This document shows positions 44,126-55,423 of a DNA stretch of 64,000 bases, in pieces. The position numbers and the translations under genes were made by a program. The stretch comes from Notospermus geniculatus. Taxonomy: Eukaryota; Nemertea; Pilidiophora; Heteronemertea; Lineidae. The stretch's first letter is position 1; every line of letters starts with the position of its first letter. Under the pieces are notes generated by a model. That model was not told where the DNA came from. It ran no database searches and saw nothing but the letters and a program-made list of their open reading frames with translations. Location: positions 217,271 through 281,270 of the forward strand of contig NMRB01000054.1 in NCBI GenBank assembly GCA_002633025.1, given 5' to 3'.

Positions 44126-45130
44126 TTAGCTCACCTGGGGTGAGCTTTTGTCGTGGTGTAGCGTCCGTCGTCCGTTAGCAGGGCACGTTTCGTAACCGCT
44201 GGGGCTATTGATCTGAAACTTGCATTGGTACATACGTATATACCCCTAGGTCAGATGACCTACCGGGTATGGCACCAAATTCGATTCTTGGCTTGGCCAC
44301 CAGGTGGTCAAAACCCGAAAAACACAAAAAGTGCAATAACTCCTGAACTAATGACTGGACCATCTCCAAATTTTTATCATAGGTGCATCTTAATAAGGAT
44401 ACAAGTACATAACATATAAAACGGGTTTTTGATTTGACCTGCTTTTCAAGGTCACAGAGGTCAAACACCAGGATTTTGCCTTTTGGAGACACATTTTTTA
44501 ACCACTGGGGCTATTGACCTGAAACTCGGTACCCCTTGGTACATACCCCTATTTCAGATGGCCTTTATGACACCACGTTTCGGTATGATTTGATTCTTGG
44601 ATTGGCCACTAGGTGGCAAAAACAGAAAAGACAAAAAGTGCAATAACTCCTGAACTAATCACTGGATCATCTCCAAATTTTTATAGGTGTAAAAAACGAG
44701 GATACATGACATATATAACTGGTTTGTGATTTGACCTACTTATCAAGGTCATAGTAAGAGGTCAAAGTTGAAGATTTTGCCATTTGGTGGCACGTTTCGT
44801 AACTGCTGATCCTGTTGATCTGAAACTTGGTATATTTGAGCCCCTATGTCAGATGACCTATGACACCAATTTTCAAGACCAAAATGATTCTTTGCTTGGC
44901 CACCACAGGTGGCCAAAACAAAAGCTCGAAGTCCAATAATTCCTGAACTGCCTAGGTCGTCTCTGAGTCCAAATGTTATCATCGATGCATCTAATGAGGA
45001 TACGTCACATATGCAACGGGTCGGATTTGACCTACTTTTCAAGACCACGGAGGTCAAAGTTTTAAAAACATTTTGCCAATTTTTGGTAGGCACGTTTCGT
45101 GGTTATATGACCTAGTATCTTCCAACTTTG
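44126..45130. mobile_element. GTGAGCT-ended dispersed repeat with ~290-bp tandem units
   Basis: Begins TTTTTTAGCTCACCTGGGGT then CGTCCGTCGTCCG. Three diverged units follow, each with TGATCTGAAACTTG, GGCCACCAGGTGG and AATAACTCCTGAACT. Confidence 0.7.
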
Positions 45131-45284
45131 TGTGATCAAGTATCTAGGTACCCTCTATCTGTACAGCGTGACTTTGGCATGTCATAAATTACTCAAGCGA
45201 GAATGTTTTTTACCATAATCATCATTACCCAACTCAGGGCTTGTCCTGGAACATTTCCATTTAACATTTTGTCATTTCTTCTGG

Positions 45285-46373
45285 TACACCCTTAGTCAAA
45301 AATAAATGCCCAGCTAACTTTCCGGCATATCTCCATGAATATTTTTCATAGCCACTTTTTCTTTTCATACGCATAATCTAGGGCCACTGGGACACCTTTT
45401 AAGACCATAAAACTTGAAATCATTACACAACTGTGTTTTTGGCAAAAGTTTGAAATTTGGCCAAAAGATCATGGTTTTTTAATAATCACTTGTTCGGATT
45501 GAAACTGGCACTGTTTTGAAGCCAATCTGTTTCTTGACACATGAAAATTTTCGGAATGCTAAAATTCCCATTTAAAGCAAAGTTACAGATGATTTTGTAA
45601 AATGGTTTTCCCAGTTCTTGCCATTCGTTCCAGGCACTCAAGGCACAGGGTTTTAGCATTACCCAGTCGTGAATATCCTCTCAACCACAAAAGGAGCTAC
45701 TGACATGGAGTAATAGCCCCCTTGTGAAATTATGGATCGTGTCTCTCACAATAGGCCAACTTGGTGACTGACACACCGGTGTAAGTTGCACTGGGTAATC
45801 GTGGTCAACTCCCATTGATGCAGGCCTTGTGACAGTCATAAACACCTGCGTAACCTGTTATTGGGATCAACATAAATGTTTGAATAGGCCCGGTTTGAAT
45901 AGGCCTTCAATAGACTTACTGAATTAGGGCACGTGATCGGGGTATTGATAAAATGTGGCTTGGAGTCAACTGGAATTGCGACCTGAATTAGGGCACGTGA
46001 TCGGGGTATTGATAAAATGTGGCTTGGAGTCAACTGGAATTGCGGGGATTTTATTCCACAGAAAAATCATCATAAATCGTCACAAAGTTGCTCAAATTTG
46101 AATTTAAAAAAATTGTATAGTCCAGAAACAGACTGGCTTCAAACCAGTGCCAGTTTCAACCCGAACAAGTGGGTATTAAAAAAACATGATATTTTGGCCA
46201 AATTTCAAACTTTTGCCAAAAACACAGTTGTGTAATGATTTCAAGTTTTATGGTGTTAAAAGGTGTCCTAGTGGCCCTAGATTATGCGTATGAAAAGAAA
46301 ACGTGGCTATGAAAAACATTCATTGAGATATGCCGGAAAATTAGCTGGGCATTTATTATTGACTAAGGGTGTA
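45285..46373. mobile_element. 1.1-kb foldback at the copy C / MATE junction
   Basis: Arms of about 260 bases start GTACACCCTTAGTCAA and close with the complement. The centre holds a direct duplication of about 58 bases (CCTGAATTAGGGCACGTGAT). It lies between the last exon found for copy C and the last exon found for the MATE gene. Confidence 0.8.
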
Positions 46374-46429
46374 CATTACAGGTTTACATAGACCAATAAG
46401 TGGAAAACTATCACGGAGAAACGACTTAC

Positions 46430-49400
46430 TAACCGGTGTCCAAGGTCGACCTGGTACATAAGTAAGTAATGTATTACGGCGTTGACAATGTTCCCAAGCA
46501 CTGATATCACAATCATAGGGATCACACGATTCTGAAACCACAAAGAGACAAATCACTGGAACTCCGTCTGGGCAAGAACGGTGCAAAGTATACATGTACA
46601 TGTATGTTCGAATGCATAGGAAAGGAGTTACATGTAGCAATGTCAATTCAATCAGACCGCAAATAAGCGAGTTATATCAGCAATGAAATGGTCATGGACA
46701 GATGATAGTTTGTGAAGTACTTCTGAAATTAAATCTCCAAAATAATATTGGGCCCATATTCATAAAACCTTGCTAGCTTAGTTGGCTGCTAGTTGTGTAC
46801 ATTGGCCTGTACAAACTAGGCACTTTAGCAGGCAACTAAGCCTAGCAAGGTTTTATGAATATGGGCCCAGAAAGATTTAGACAGAAGTGACAAATATATA
46901 GATTATCTGCGTGCTCCTCCGAAATGAAATAAAAGGACGAAATATGTACCAAGCATTCTAAGATGCCTCTAAAATTGTAAACTACTCAGATGCAATGCTC
47001 AGAACAATGCTGGCATCATATAAGCGCCGCAAGGGAACAGTAAATCTCAAAGAAAGTCAAGTAAGCCAGAAGACCTCCAAAAAGTGGTCCGCAAACACCG
47101 ACAGTTGTCGAGGCCAGGAGAAGAGAGAAACCCTTGGCGTTAGCGTTCTTGTGTTTCTTTTCGAGGATTCTCCCCAGGAGGTTTGGGAACATCCCCATGG
47201 TCATGGTGAAGCCGATACCCTGGATTCCCACCAAGGGTGGTATGGTAAACCAAATGCTAGGGCAGAGAGGGAGATGCGTGAGGCTGGTGCCGACGATGGT
47301 GACGCTCGCGATAATACAACGCCACGATTCTGGGAAGGAAAAGATCCCTGCTAGAAGTCGCGTGAGGATAATTTGTGACAGAGCTCCGACGCCCAATACC
47401 GCTCCGAGCTCCCACAGATCTGCCCTCAGCATAGAAATAGAAGCCCAGTTTGTGAATGTAGTGTTGACGGCAAACGTCACTGACCAGTTTGCTAGAATCA
47501 GTGTACCGGAGGAATTCAGTGATGTACATGTAGATATCAGTTATCCTCCCCTCCTCGACGATATCCCAGCTACTACCAACACAGACAACCGCTCAAGTTT
47601 AGACTGTGACCCGATAAGACGACTCAGTCAAACGGAATCTCGTTCCTGTTGCTCTCGCTGAAGGACAATGTTGTCGGGACAACAAAACACACTCTCCCCT
47701 CATAGTGTGCGTCGACAGAAAGTGTCCTCCTGGAGGTTTCCAACATTCAGCATCATCTCGTGGCATATACTGACTTGGACACGGGGACGAATACGTGGCG
47801 GCATTCTGTACTTGTTACATCCTTCGACAGAACAGATCATGATGGCTGATGCAATGACTACTTACTTGTAAATCAGTTGCCGATGTAACCTACTCACCTG
47901 GTTAAGTATGTACCTCGACAGGACTTGGTATATGTAGAAGGCCTGTAATTCGTAAAGGACAGTCACGCACTCTTGTGAACTGATTTGCAACGGTGTAAAA
48001 AGATTAACTTAGTGGTGGTAATGAAGTTTTGCAAAAATGTGTTTGCAATCCTTTCCAAAAGGCAGGGAGATGATTGTCTAAGCTCACTATGGAGAACGGT
48101 ATCATCACTAAAACGTGGTAACTACGTGGTTCATGTGATTGTGGATTGAATAAGACGACTCTTTAAAAAGATATCGTATGTTTCATGTGATTTCAAATGC
48201 AGATTTCTGGAACTTACCACAGCACCGGGCGTCGAGAAAAGAAGGTATTCACCAGCGACCCTGCAAATGACAAGCATTTCTCATGCAAAAGTCAGCATTT
48301 CTCATGCAAATGACAAGCACGATGCTTTAAAATAGGGCTGACTCGCTGATTGACAAGTCAAAATACCTTGTAAAACAACATAAGGAATTTAGATGAAAGA
48401 ACGTGGAATTCCTTTCTTGACTACCCATCCTCCCACAGCAGGGCTTTGGTCTCGTTCCTCTTCACACACTCGCACACAAAGTTTGTGTGAGTGGATGAAG
48501 AGGAGCGAGGTAAAAACCCCTGCTGTGGGAGGATGTGACTACCATGCAAATGAAGCGAATTCATGGAGAATTACCACCACAGCTATTAGAGAATGAGCGT
48601 GTTTCTGGTGCCATCCGTCAGAACATTTCAACTTGACACATAAAATGTTGCCATTTTCCGTATCAAACTATCATAATTTATACTGTGCAGGGAGACATTT
48701 ATACTATGCAAAATGTCACAACACGAAAAACAGGACAACGAAAGGAAGCAGTTAAGCAACTATATGTACACTCTTGTAGGAAAGTAAAAGGACAGCAAGT
48801 TTTCCTAAATATCTCAAAAACCATTGGAGCTACAGCAATGGCATTTGCACCCAATCTGTAGCAACATGTTGGGCATAGAACCATGGTGTTTTGACAAAAA
48901 TCAATTTTAATTAATTAAGAGAAAAATGACATTTTGTAAAATGACTTTTTTCGCAATTTTTGAAAAATCGTCCGATTTCAAATTTTCTTTCTTCATTACA
49001 TTCCACTTGCCTGACTGACCAACATCTGCAACTTTTCGCTTTTAAAATATCAAGTGAAAGTGCCTCTTTTTGCATTTTTCAGCAAAATAAATCCCACTCA
49101 TACAGTCAAACAGACAACACCTCTAGGACAGCCCCTCTTAGCCGGGAATCTTGTTGTCATAACAGACAGTGATCAACAAAACCTGTGGTCTCCCAAGACT
49201 CTGGTTATATTGACAGTATGACGTAACTTCCTTTTACAAATAAAAGCCAATTCATGGTATTGATGAGGTTTTGCACTGAACAGACATGGGTTGAAGTCAG
49301 TGTCACTTCTCATTTGGTGCATAACATGAGAACTGAACTGGAACTGCCCCAGGCCTGCTGTTCAGAGTATAAAATCCGTAAAGAGGGGCTGTCCCAGAGA

Positions 49401-50548
49401 TGTTTCCACATGACTGTGTGAGTGGGATTTATTTTTGCTAAAAAATGCCAAAAAAGGCATTTTCTCTTGAGATTCTAAAAAGGATAAGTTGCAGATGTTG
49501 GTCCGTCAGGCAAGTTGAATATAATGAAGAAAGAAAATTTGAAATCGGACGATTTTTCAAAAATTGTCAAAAAAGTGACTTTATAAAATGTCATTTTTCT
49601 CTCAATTAATTAAAATTGATTTCTGGCAAAACACAATAGTTCTATGCCCAACATGTTGCTACAGATTGGGTGCAAATACCATTGCTGTAGCGCCAGTGGT
49701 TTTTGAGATATTAAGGATAACTTGCTGTCCTTTTACTTTCCTACAAGAGTGTACTTCGTGAGAGTGACAATTTTTTCCATACGCTGTGCACGCTTCCACA
49801 CGCTGACCCGCTGTGCACGGTCAAATATTTCACATGATTTGGATGGATTCAATTGCGTAAAAAAGCTCACACGTAAAACTTTATTGACAATTACAGTGAC
49901 AGATGATTGATTTTCCCATCCCCCAGTGAAATCCTCATGACCATGACCTAATTTTGGCAAGATGGCTGCTAGAAAAAGTCATCGATATCAGCGTCTAAAT
50001 TTGATCGTGCGTCGGACGCAGATGCTCGGCGACTGAAGAATGAATCAAGACTTACTCACCTCGATGCCACAGCATTCTCACCGATAACGAGGAAGATTTT
50101 CTCACCATTCACAATGAGTGCAACGACGACAATGGAGCCTAAGAAGAGTAGGATCAAGCCTGGTGGAAAAAAAGGAACAGGATCTGACGTTAGTTTGCAT
50201 CAAAATAAAAAAAGGATTATCTTCGCAGAAGAATAGCAACTTAGATGTCCAGAGAAGGATCCCTTGTGATTTGGTGTGAGAACGCTGAGAATTTATGCAG
50301 CTACTTAGTCTTTATGAATGTTAGCCATTGACTGAAAGATGGGCTAGAATTTCATCTTTACAGCATGAATATTTGAATCAAGTTATGATGGTGACCAGTA
50401 CAGAGAGTAACATATTTAGACCAATCTTACCCCTCTGAAGATAAACACCCATCAATTTCTTGTTTTCACTGCCGAAGGATTGGGCAAAGAGGGTGTCACA
50501 TGCACTGGCAAGGCCCTGAGAGGCAGATATGCAGGCGATGTTCAGTAA
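46430..50548 (-). CDS. MATE-type (multidrug and toxin extrusion) transporter, partial
   Basis: Proton/sodium-coupled organic-cation exporter family, membrane protein. Exons found: 50548-50431, 50159-50060, 48260-48218, 47942-47898, 46531-46430; all GT/AG with matching phase. They read GLASACDTLFAQSFGSENKK, GVYLQRG, LILLFLGSIVVVAL, EKIFLVIGENAVAS, EYLLFSTPGAV, AFYIYQVLSRYILNQ and NRVIPMIVISVLGNIVNAV. In order these match vertebrate MATE1 from about TM2 to TM6 (ACDTLxSQxxGSxNxKxxGVxLQR; YLxNQ; GNxxNAxxxYLL). Neither the N-terminal exon(s) (an N lies upstream at 51135) nor the second half is found. Downstream lies a foldback element and then the opposite-strand end of copy C. A transporter-like block sits in its last intron. 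It is either a pseudogene or a broken assembly. Confidence 0.78.
46750..46868. mobile_element. 119-bp MITE, GGGCCCATATTCATAAAACC ends
   Basis: Perfect-looking inverted ends GGGCCCATATTCATAAAACC / GGTTTTATGAATATGGGCCC with GCTAG(C/G)TTAG words inside. Confidence 0.8.
47016..47491 (-). pseudogene. Monocarboxylate-transporter-like (MFS) C-terminal coding block in a MATE intron
   Basis: An open block of about 158 codons ending in TGA, with a plausible acceptor (GATTCTAG) before 47491. Hydrophobic segments alternate with loops as in the second half of SLC16-type MFS carriers: RADLWELGAVLGVGALSQII, LLAGIF, WFTIPPLVGIQGIGFTMTMG and GVCGPLFGGLLAYL. Upstream on the same strand there are stops in every frame within about 100 bases, and no first-half exon was seen. 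The end (FFEIYCSLAALI) is short of the usual last membrane segment and tail. It lies wholly inside the MATE intron between exons 47942-47898 and 46531-46430, same strand. Probably a broken gene fragment; could be one exon of a nested gene. Confidence 0.55.
48426..48535. mobile_element. Hairpin MITE, CATCCTCCC family (second copy)
   Basis: Same ends and GGCTTTGGTCTCG arm as 5247-5322, with a longer loop (CACTCGCACACAAAGTTTGT). Confidence 0.75.
48768..49753. mobile_element. 0.99-kb foldback in MATE intron
   Basis: Arms of about 260 bases, ends ACACTCTTGTAGGAAAGTAA and complement; CCCAACATGTTGCTACAGAT is shared by both arms. Confidence 0.8.
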
Positions 50549-50689
50549 CTGCAACGGACGGATATGTAAATATTAGTCAAAGTCAAGTTTGGGATAAATC
50601 CCGGTGTGAAAGGAAGGAATGTCCCAAGGAAAATTGGCCAGGGAAGAAAACATTACACTGGGTGAGGTCACAGCCAGTGTTAAGATCAC

Positions 50690-50880
50690 ACTAACAACTG
50701 ATCCTGACACCTAACACCCTAGATCACACCAGCTGTGACCTGGTGAGAGGATCAAGGAGTGATCCCGAGATCACACCTAATCCAGGTGTGATCACTGGTC
50801 AGAGCTGGTGTTTGGTGTTAGGATCAGACCAGGTGTCACACCGCAATCCCAGCTCAGTGTTGAGGATCAGAACTTTTCAA
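50690..50880. repeat. Palindromic GATCACAC/GTGTGATC region
   Basis: Repeated inverted words around GGATCA, GGTGTGATC and CAGCTGTGACC upstream of the first MATE exon found. Confidence 0.5.
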
Positions 50881-51256
50881 CTCATTTCCCATTAACTTAA
50901 CACTTGATCTCTAGGGATCAAGATGAGTTGGAGGTCACAACTTTCCACATCAGCCATCCCTATTTGTATCAGGATCTTTTTCGTGCAGCCTCTCCAACTG
51001 TCATCCGAGAGCAGCATTGAGGAGTGAGAGGAAGTTGGTATAAATGTAAGAAGCTACTAGGCACATGCAAGGCTGACTGGAGATATTTTAAATTAATACA
51101 GTAGCCAACAAATGAACTGAATTGGACAGACGGANGGAAATGAAGAAGTTTCCCTCAAGCTGGCAGTTGTAGCGGAGTGATTGCTCAACCTGATTTTGAC
51201 AAGGACAATGCAACAAGAGTGTAATCAGTCTGCTGTCATGTCCTGTTCTTTTGCAG

Positions 51257-51345
51257 GTGCTGTGAACTCGGTGTCAACAAGTTCAGAAGGAATGGTCGCT
51301 ACTGGCGGTGACGACGGGAGGGTGGTCTTCTGGAAGGCGGCTTAA
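51257..51345 (+). CDS. Terminal exon of a WD40-repeat protein (orphan)
   Basis: Preceded by a good acceptor (TTCTTTTGCAG), it encodes 28 residues: AVNSVSTSSEGMVATGGDDG then RVVFWKAA and stop TAA. This is the last blade of a WD40 propeller (SVS...DGxxxATGGDDGxVxFW pattern). I found no other exon of such a gene on the plus strand in the window; upstream lies the antisense MATE region and an N at 51135. Identity of the protein unknown. Confidence 0.5.
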
Positions 51346-51494
51346 AGGCTCATTGATAATCAGTATTTTCTCTTCAGCATCAATATTAGCCCTTTAATGC
51401 TGCAGTAAGACTGGTGCTACGTCCAGATGGCTATATTCATCCAGAGGATAATGTGGATAAATTTTCCAAGACCTAAAATCAAAGATGTTCGTGA

Positions 51495-52692
51495 AGTTAG
51501 CTACTTTTTCCTTATTCGGACCTTATTCAAAATGTGAACTTGCTTACTTATTCCTTATTCAAATGTGAACTTGCTTACTTATTCCCTCTTCCTTTTTCCT
51601 TATTCAAATGTGAACTTGCTTACTTATTCCTTATTCAAATATGCTTTTTCCTTATTCAAAAATGACTTTTCCTTATTCGAATACGCTTTTTCCTTATTCA
51701 AAAATGCTTTTTCCTGATTCGAAAATGCTTTTTCCTTATTCGAAAAAGTTTTTTCTTATTCAAAAATTACTTTTCCTGATTCAAAAATGTTGTTTCCCGA
51801 TTCGAAATTGGTTTTTCCTTATTCAAAATTTGTTTTTCCTGATTCAAACATGATTTTTCCTTATTCGAAGAAGTTTTTTCTCATTCAAGAATGACTTTTC
51901 CTGATTCAGGAAACAACATTTTTGAATCAGGAAAAGTCATTTTTGAGGAAGGGAAAACCAATTTTGAATCAGGAAACAACATTTTTGATTCGGGAAAAGT
52001 CATTTTTGAATAAGGAAAAACTTTTTCGAATAAGGAAAAGTCATTTTTGAATAAGGAAAAACAAATTTTGAATAAGGAAAAACCAATTTCGAATCAGGAA
52101 ACAACATTTTTCAACCAGGAAAAGTCATTTTTGAATACGGGAAAACTTTTTTCGAACAACTAGGTACAGTACATCTTGTTGGTCATAATTCTGCATCAAA
52201 ATTTTGGAGATTTGGAAATATCGTAATTACGTAATAGTTATGCTTTTTCCCATTGGTTCCGCATGAGCGCACGCGAATAACCCTAAGTCTTAAAAAATGT
52301 GATTTTTTTTAGCACTTCAGGGTTATTCGCGTGCGCTCATGCGGAACCGTTTTAGATTTTGTCATTTTTGCTTTTTCCCATTGGTTCCGCATGAGCGCAC
52401 GCGAATAACCCTAAGTCTTAAAAAATGTCATTTTTTAGCACTTCAGGGTTATTCGCGTGCGCTCATGCGGAACCGTTTTAGATTTTGTCATTTTTGCTTT
52501 TTCCCATTGGTTCCGCATGAGCGCACGCGAATAACCCCAAGTCTAAGCATTTTCGAATAAGGAAAAAGCATATTCAAATAAGGAAAAGTCATTTTGAATA
52601 AGGAAAAAGCATATTTGAATAAGGATGGAAAAAGGAATAAGTAAGCAAGTTCACATTTTGAAAAAGGAATAGGGAAAAAGTAGCTAACTTCC
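51495..52692. mobile_element. 1.2-kb foldback built from TTTTTCCTTATTCAAAAATG units
   Basis: Outer arms: AGTTAGCTACTTTTTCCTTA and its complement; then arrays of about 20-bp units (TTTTCC[TT/GA]TTCRAAAATG) in one direction to 51905 and in reverse from 51907. A second palindromic module is inserted at 52243-52545, with GGTTCCGCATGAGCGCACGC in alternating orientation. Confidence 0.85.
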
Positions 52693-52977
52693 ACAACATA
52701 AATCAAAGTCAAATACAAGTGGTTTCTTATTAAAGCAAATTTATTTGTATGATGAAAAAAACTTACAAACTTACATATTCAATACATTGTATATCTGTTT
52801 TGAGATTCTTTACTTATCAATGGTCATTCTATGGCGTGTCTCGTAAAATATCCCAATGACAAATCGATTATGATAAAGAATGGTGAGATCTGTTCATCTA
52901 AGCAAGGATTTAAACTCCTACCGGCACATTTTTACGATATATTTGATTTTTATCTTAATTTTATTCAAGGTAGAAGC

Positions 52978-53188
52978 TACTGTAAACCGTGAAATTTTCG
53001 CGTGCGTTTTATTTTCGCGATTTTCGCATTCAAGGGTCAAAACGCGAACATAAATCGCGCGAAAATTACTCTTCTAATTATTCTTTTGAAGCTGAAGGGT
53101 TCCAATCGCGAATATTTATTCTTCGCGAATTCGTAGATCACCAAAATCGCGAACATTGAGCGTCGCGAAAATATCACGGTTTACAGTA
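52978..53188. mobile_element. MITE, TACTGTAAACCGTGAAATTT ends (copy 1)
   Basis: 211 bp, inverted ends TACTGTAAACCGTGAAATTT / ATATCACGGTTTACAGTA, interior rich in CGCGAAAAT. Confidence 0.85.
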
Positions 53189-53839
53189 TCCCGAAAGTTG
53201 TGAGTGTGTACACACACCCACAAAGGATAGGTTGCCGTCTGCCATTGGTTCAATACAGGCATGTTGTATGTTTATTTCATTTACAAGAGTTGAAATTTAC
53301 ACTGCACATGTAGAGCTGCTGATGAATGCAGTGTTGTATTGTGGGGATATTTTACGGGACACGCTGTACACATCTAAGATGTGGAAGGACACCAATGTTC
53401 TTAATGTCACTGTTGATGGAAACCAAGGCTTAGAACACTTTATATGGGTTTTGTATGTAAAAGAACACCCAAAAGCAACTAGCATGTGGGACAACAGAGC
53501 CACCTATTAGTCCTTACACGAATCACCACAAACAAGACAAGGTGTAAACAGTTTGGGGCAGAATTAACCACCGGAGACGCTGCTCTCCTGTACCACATGA
53601 GAGAAAATAAGAAGTCTCCTGCACGAATGACACGACTACACGTGAAAATGGAGAGAAGACGCACGATACAACAATATGTCCTAAGTTATTCTTCTACCGC
53701 ATTAAATGCATTTCGACATTATTTTTACACCAAATTGAGCTTTTCAAGAAAAAAAAGTCCATTTCTCTTGATATCCATTCATACTACAAGTTGTTTGAGA
53801 ACACTACAAGGGCAAATGATGGTTATAACCTGTTAAAAC
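53189..53839. other. Unrecognised stretch between two MITE copies, with open frames
   Basis: Contains plus frames at 53232-53510 (92 codons) and 53486-53836 (116 codons), which overlap in different frames. Neither has a domain I recognise. A single underlying frame with a shift near 53490 is possible, such as a worn transposon product. Low confidence that it is coding. Confidence 0.25.
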
Positions 53840-54023
53840 TACTGTAAACCGTGAAATTTTCGCGGTCATGGGCCGAAACGCGAACTTAAACAGCGCGAAA
53901 ATACAAACCCTAATGCATTTTCCATTGAATTATGAAGGTAAACGCGGAAATTAGTCTTCGCATTTTTCAAAAGTGATAAATTCGCCAACTTTTAGCGTCG
54001 AGAAAATTTCACGGTTTACAGTA
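53840..54023. mobile_element. MITE, TACTGTAAACCGTGAAATTT ends (copy 2)
   Basis: 184 bp, same ends as 52978-53188, same orientation. Confidence 0.85.
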
Positions 54024-54769
54024 TTCTTACAAGACCTTTTTTTCAGAAATAAGTGTTGGTATTTTCATCTTGAAGTATCAAGGCTCAAGGTCACTTCACC
54101 TTCAGACGACGTTCCACTAAGAGTTTCGTCCGAAGCGTAGTGATATGAACACTTGATGGTTCAAGACGGGTAAATGTCTCTTTGGGGCAAATGTCTGGGG
54201 TCACTTACTTTCCCCTGTCGACCAAACGCAAGCACAAAATGGATATTTTCTTCTTGAACAGATCTCTAATATACAGTATTCAATCATGTACACTATATTA
54301 TGATATTAGGTTTGCGAAATGCCTCGGATGAAGACAGTTTCATTCATCCTTCAAAGGCAGATGATATTATAGATGACTTGGAATGTATTATAAACCACGT
54401 ATTTATAAAAAAAACATGGAAATTTTTTATCAGTATTGCCAAACGGACGCACCAACAAACCAAGAGGATTTACTTGTTTGGAAGAACATCGGTGCTACAG
54501 TAGCCCTCTATATGCAGGTTACTAAACAAGAATTTGAGATACGCATTAGATATGTTACCGGTACTTAAAATGCACTGTTTTCTGAGTGAAAGTAAGCGAA
54601 CTTACCAAGCTATAGATGAAGAGGCTGTTTATGAAATGTGTGCCTCAATGACATAGTCCTTATGATATTATTGTCTCATGATCAACAACAACATGGACAG
54701 GACACAAACTTTTTGCCCCAAACCGTTCGTGAATTCCGTTAAGAGTATTTTCAGTAAAAAGAAAAACAG

Positions 54770-54900
54770 GAGAAAGGAAGGAAAAGCAGTGAAAAAAAAG
54801 TCTCGACCTAGTCAGGAGTTGAACCAGGAACCTGAGTGTTATTAGGCAAACGCTCTCGCCGACTGAGCTATATACCCAGGCAGCTGGCAGCAATGCAGTT
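54770..54900 (-). mobile_element. tRNA-derived SINE or pseudo-tRNA
   Basis: Minus strand: ATAGCTCAGTCGGCGAGAGC (A box) and CTGGTTCAACTCCTGAC (B box), followed by a T run. The anticodon stem does not pair, so it is a SINE head or tRNA pseudogene. Confidence 0.6.
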
Positions 54901-55120
54901 GAATCTAGGTCTTAACCTTTTCTTTTCTAGCTCTAACCCTAACCTATAACCTTACCCCTATCCCTAAACCTTACCCCCACAACATAATCAACCCCACACG
55001 TATTGAAAAAGTGTTTCTACTCGTAAAGAAGTGTCCCTCTCGTGTCTATAACACTAACTAAAATTCACAGTATGCATTCACGAAAGATTTGGGGAAAAAT
55101 CTGCAGACACGACATCTTAG

Positions 55121-55220
55121 GTAATCAGTGGTTCTTAACACTTGCTCCCACTGTCACTACACAAAAGCATCCCTACGCGTGCGGTGACGAAGGGAGCGAG
55201 CGCTAAGAACCACTGATTAC
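55121..55220. mobile_element. 100-bp hairpin element, GTAATCAGTGGTTCTTA ends
   Basis: Inverted ends GTAATCAGTGGTTCTTA / TAAGAACCACTGATTAC. Confidence 0.7.
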
Positions 55221-55423
55221 TTCGGGATCAGTACAGCACAGCTGTAATTCTAACATATGTCACACAATATGGTGGCCTCTTTGCCGTTGTTTTCGAGGTA
55301 CATTAACGTCACCGCTACAATCAGCTCGTTGCATTGAAAAAGCGACTTCAATGTTTTCATGTATCCTGAGTTATTGTAAGCATACGTCGCAAGTAAAGAC
55401 GAGTTTGGTGTTCAAAATCACAA

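Noticed and set aside
47134-47661. 175-codon plus frame
   Set aside because: Antisense of the MFS-like block, which has hydrophobic-segment periodicity on the minus strand.
54770-54900. Functional tRNA gene
   Set aside because: A and B boxes are present but the anticodon stem does not pair; same for 19462-19555 and 31758-31840.
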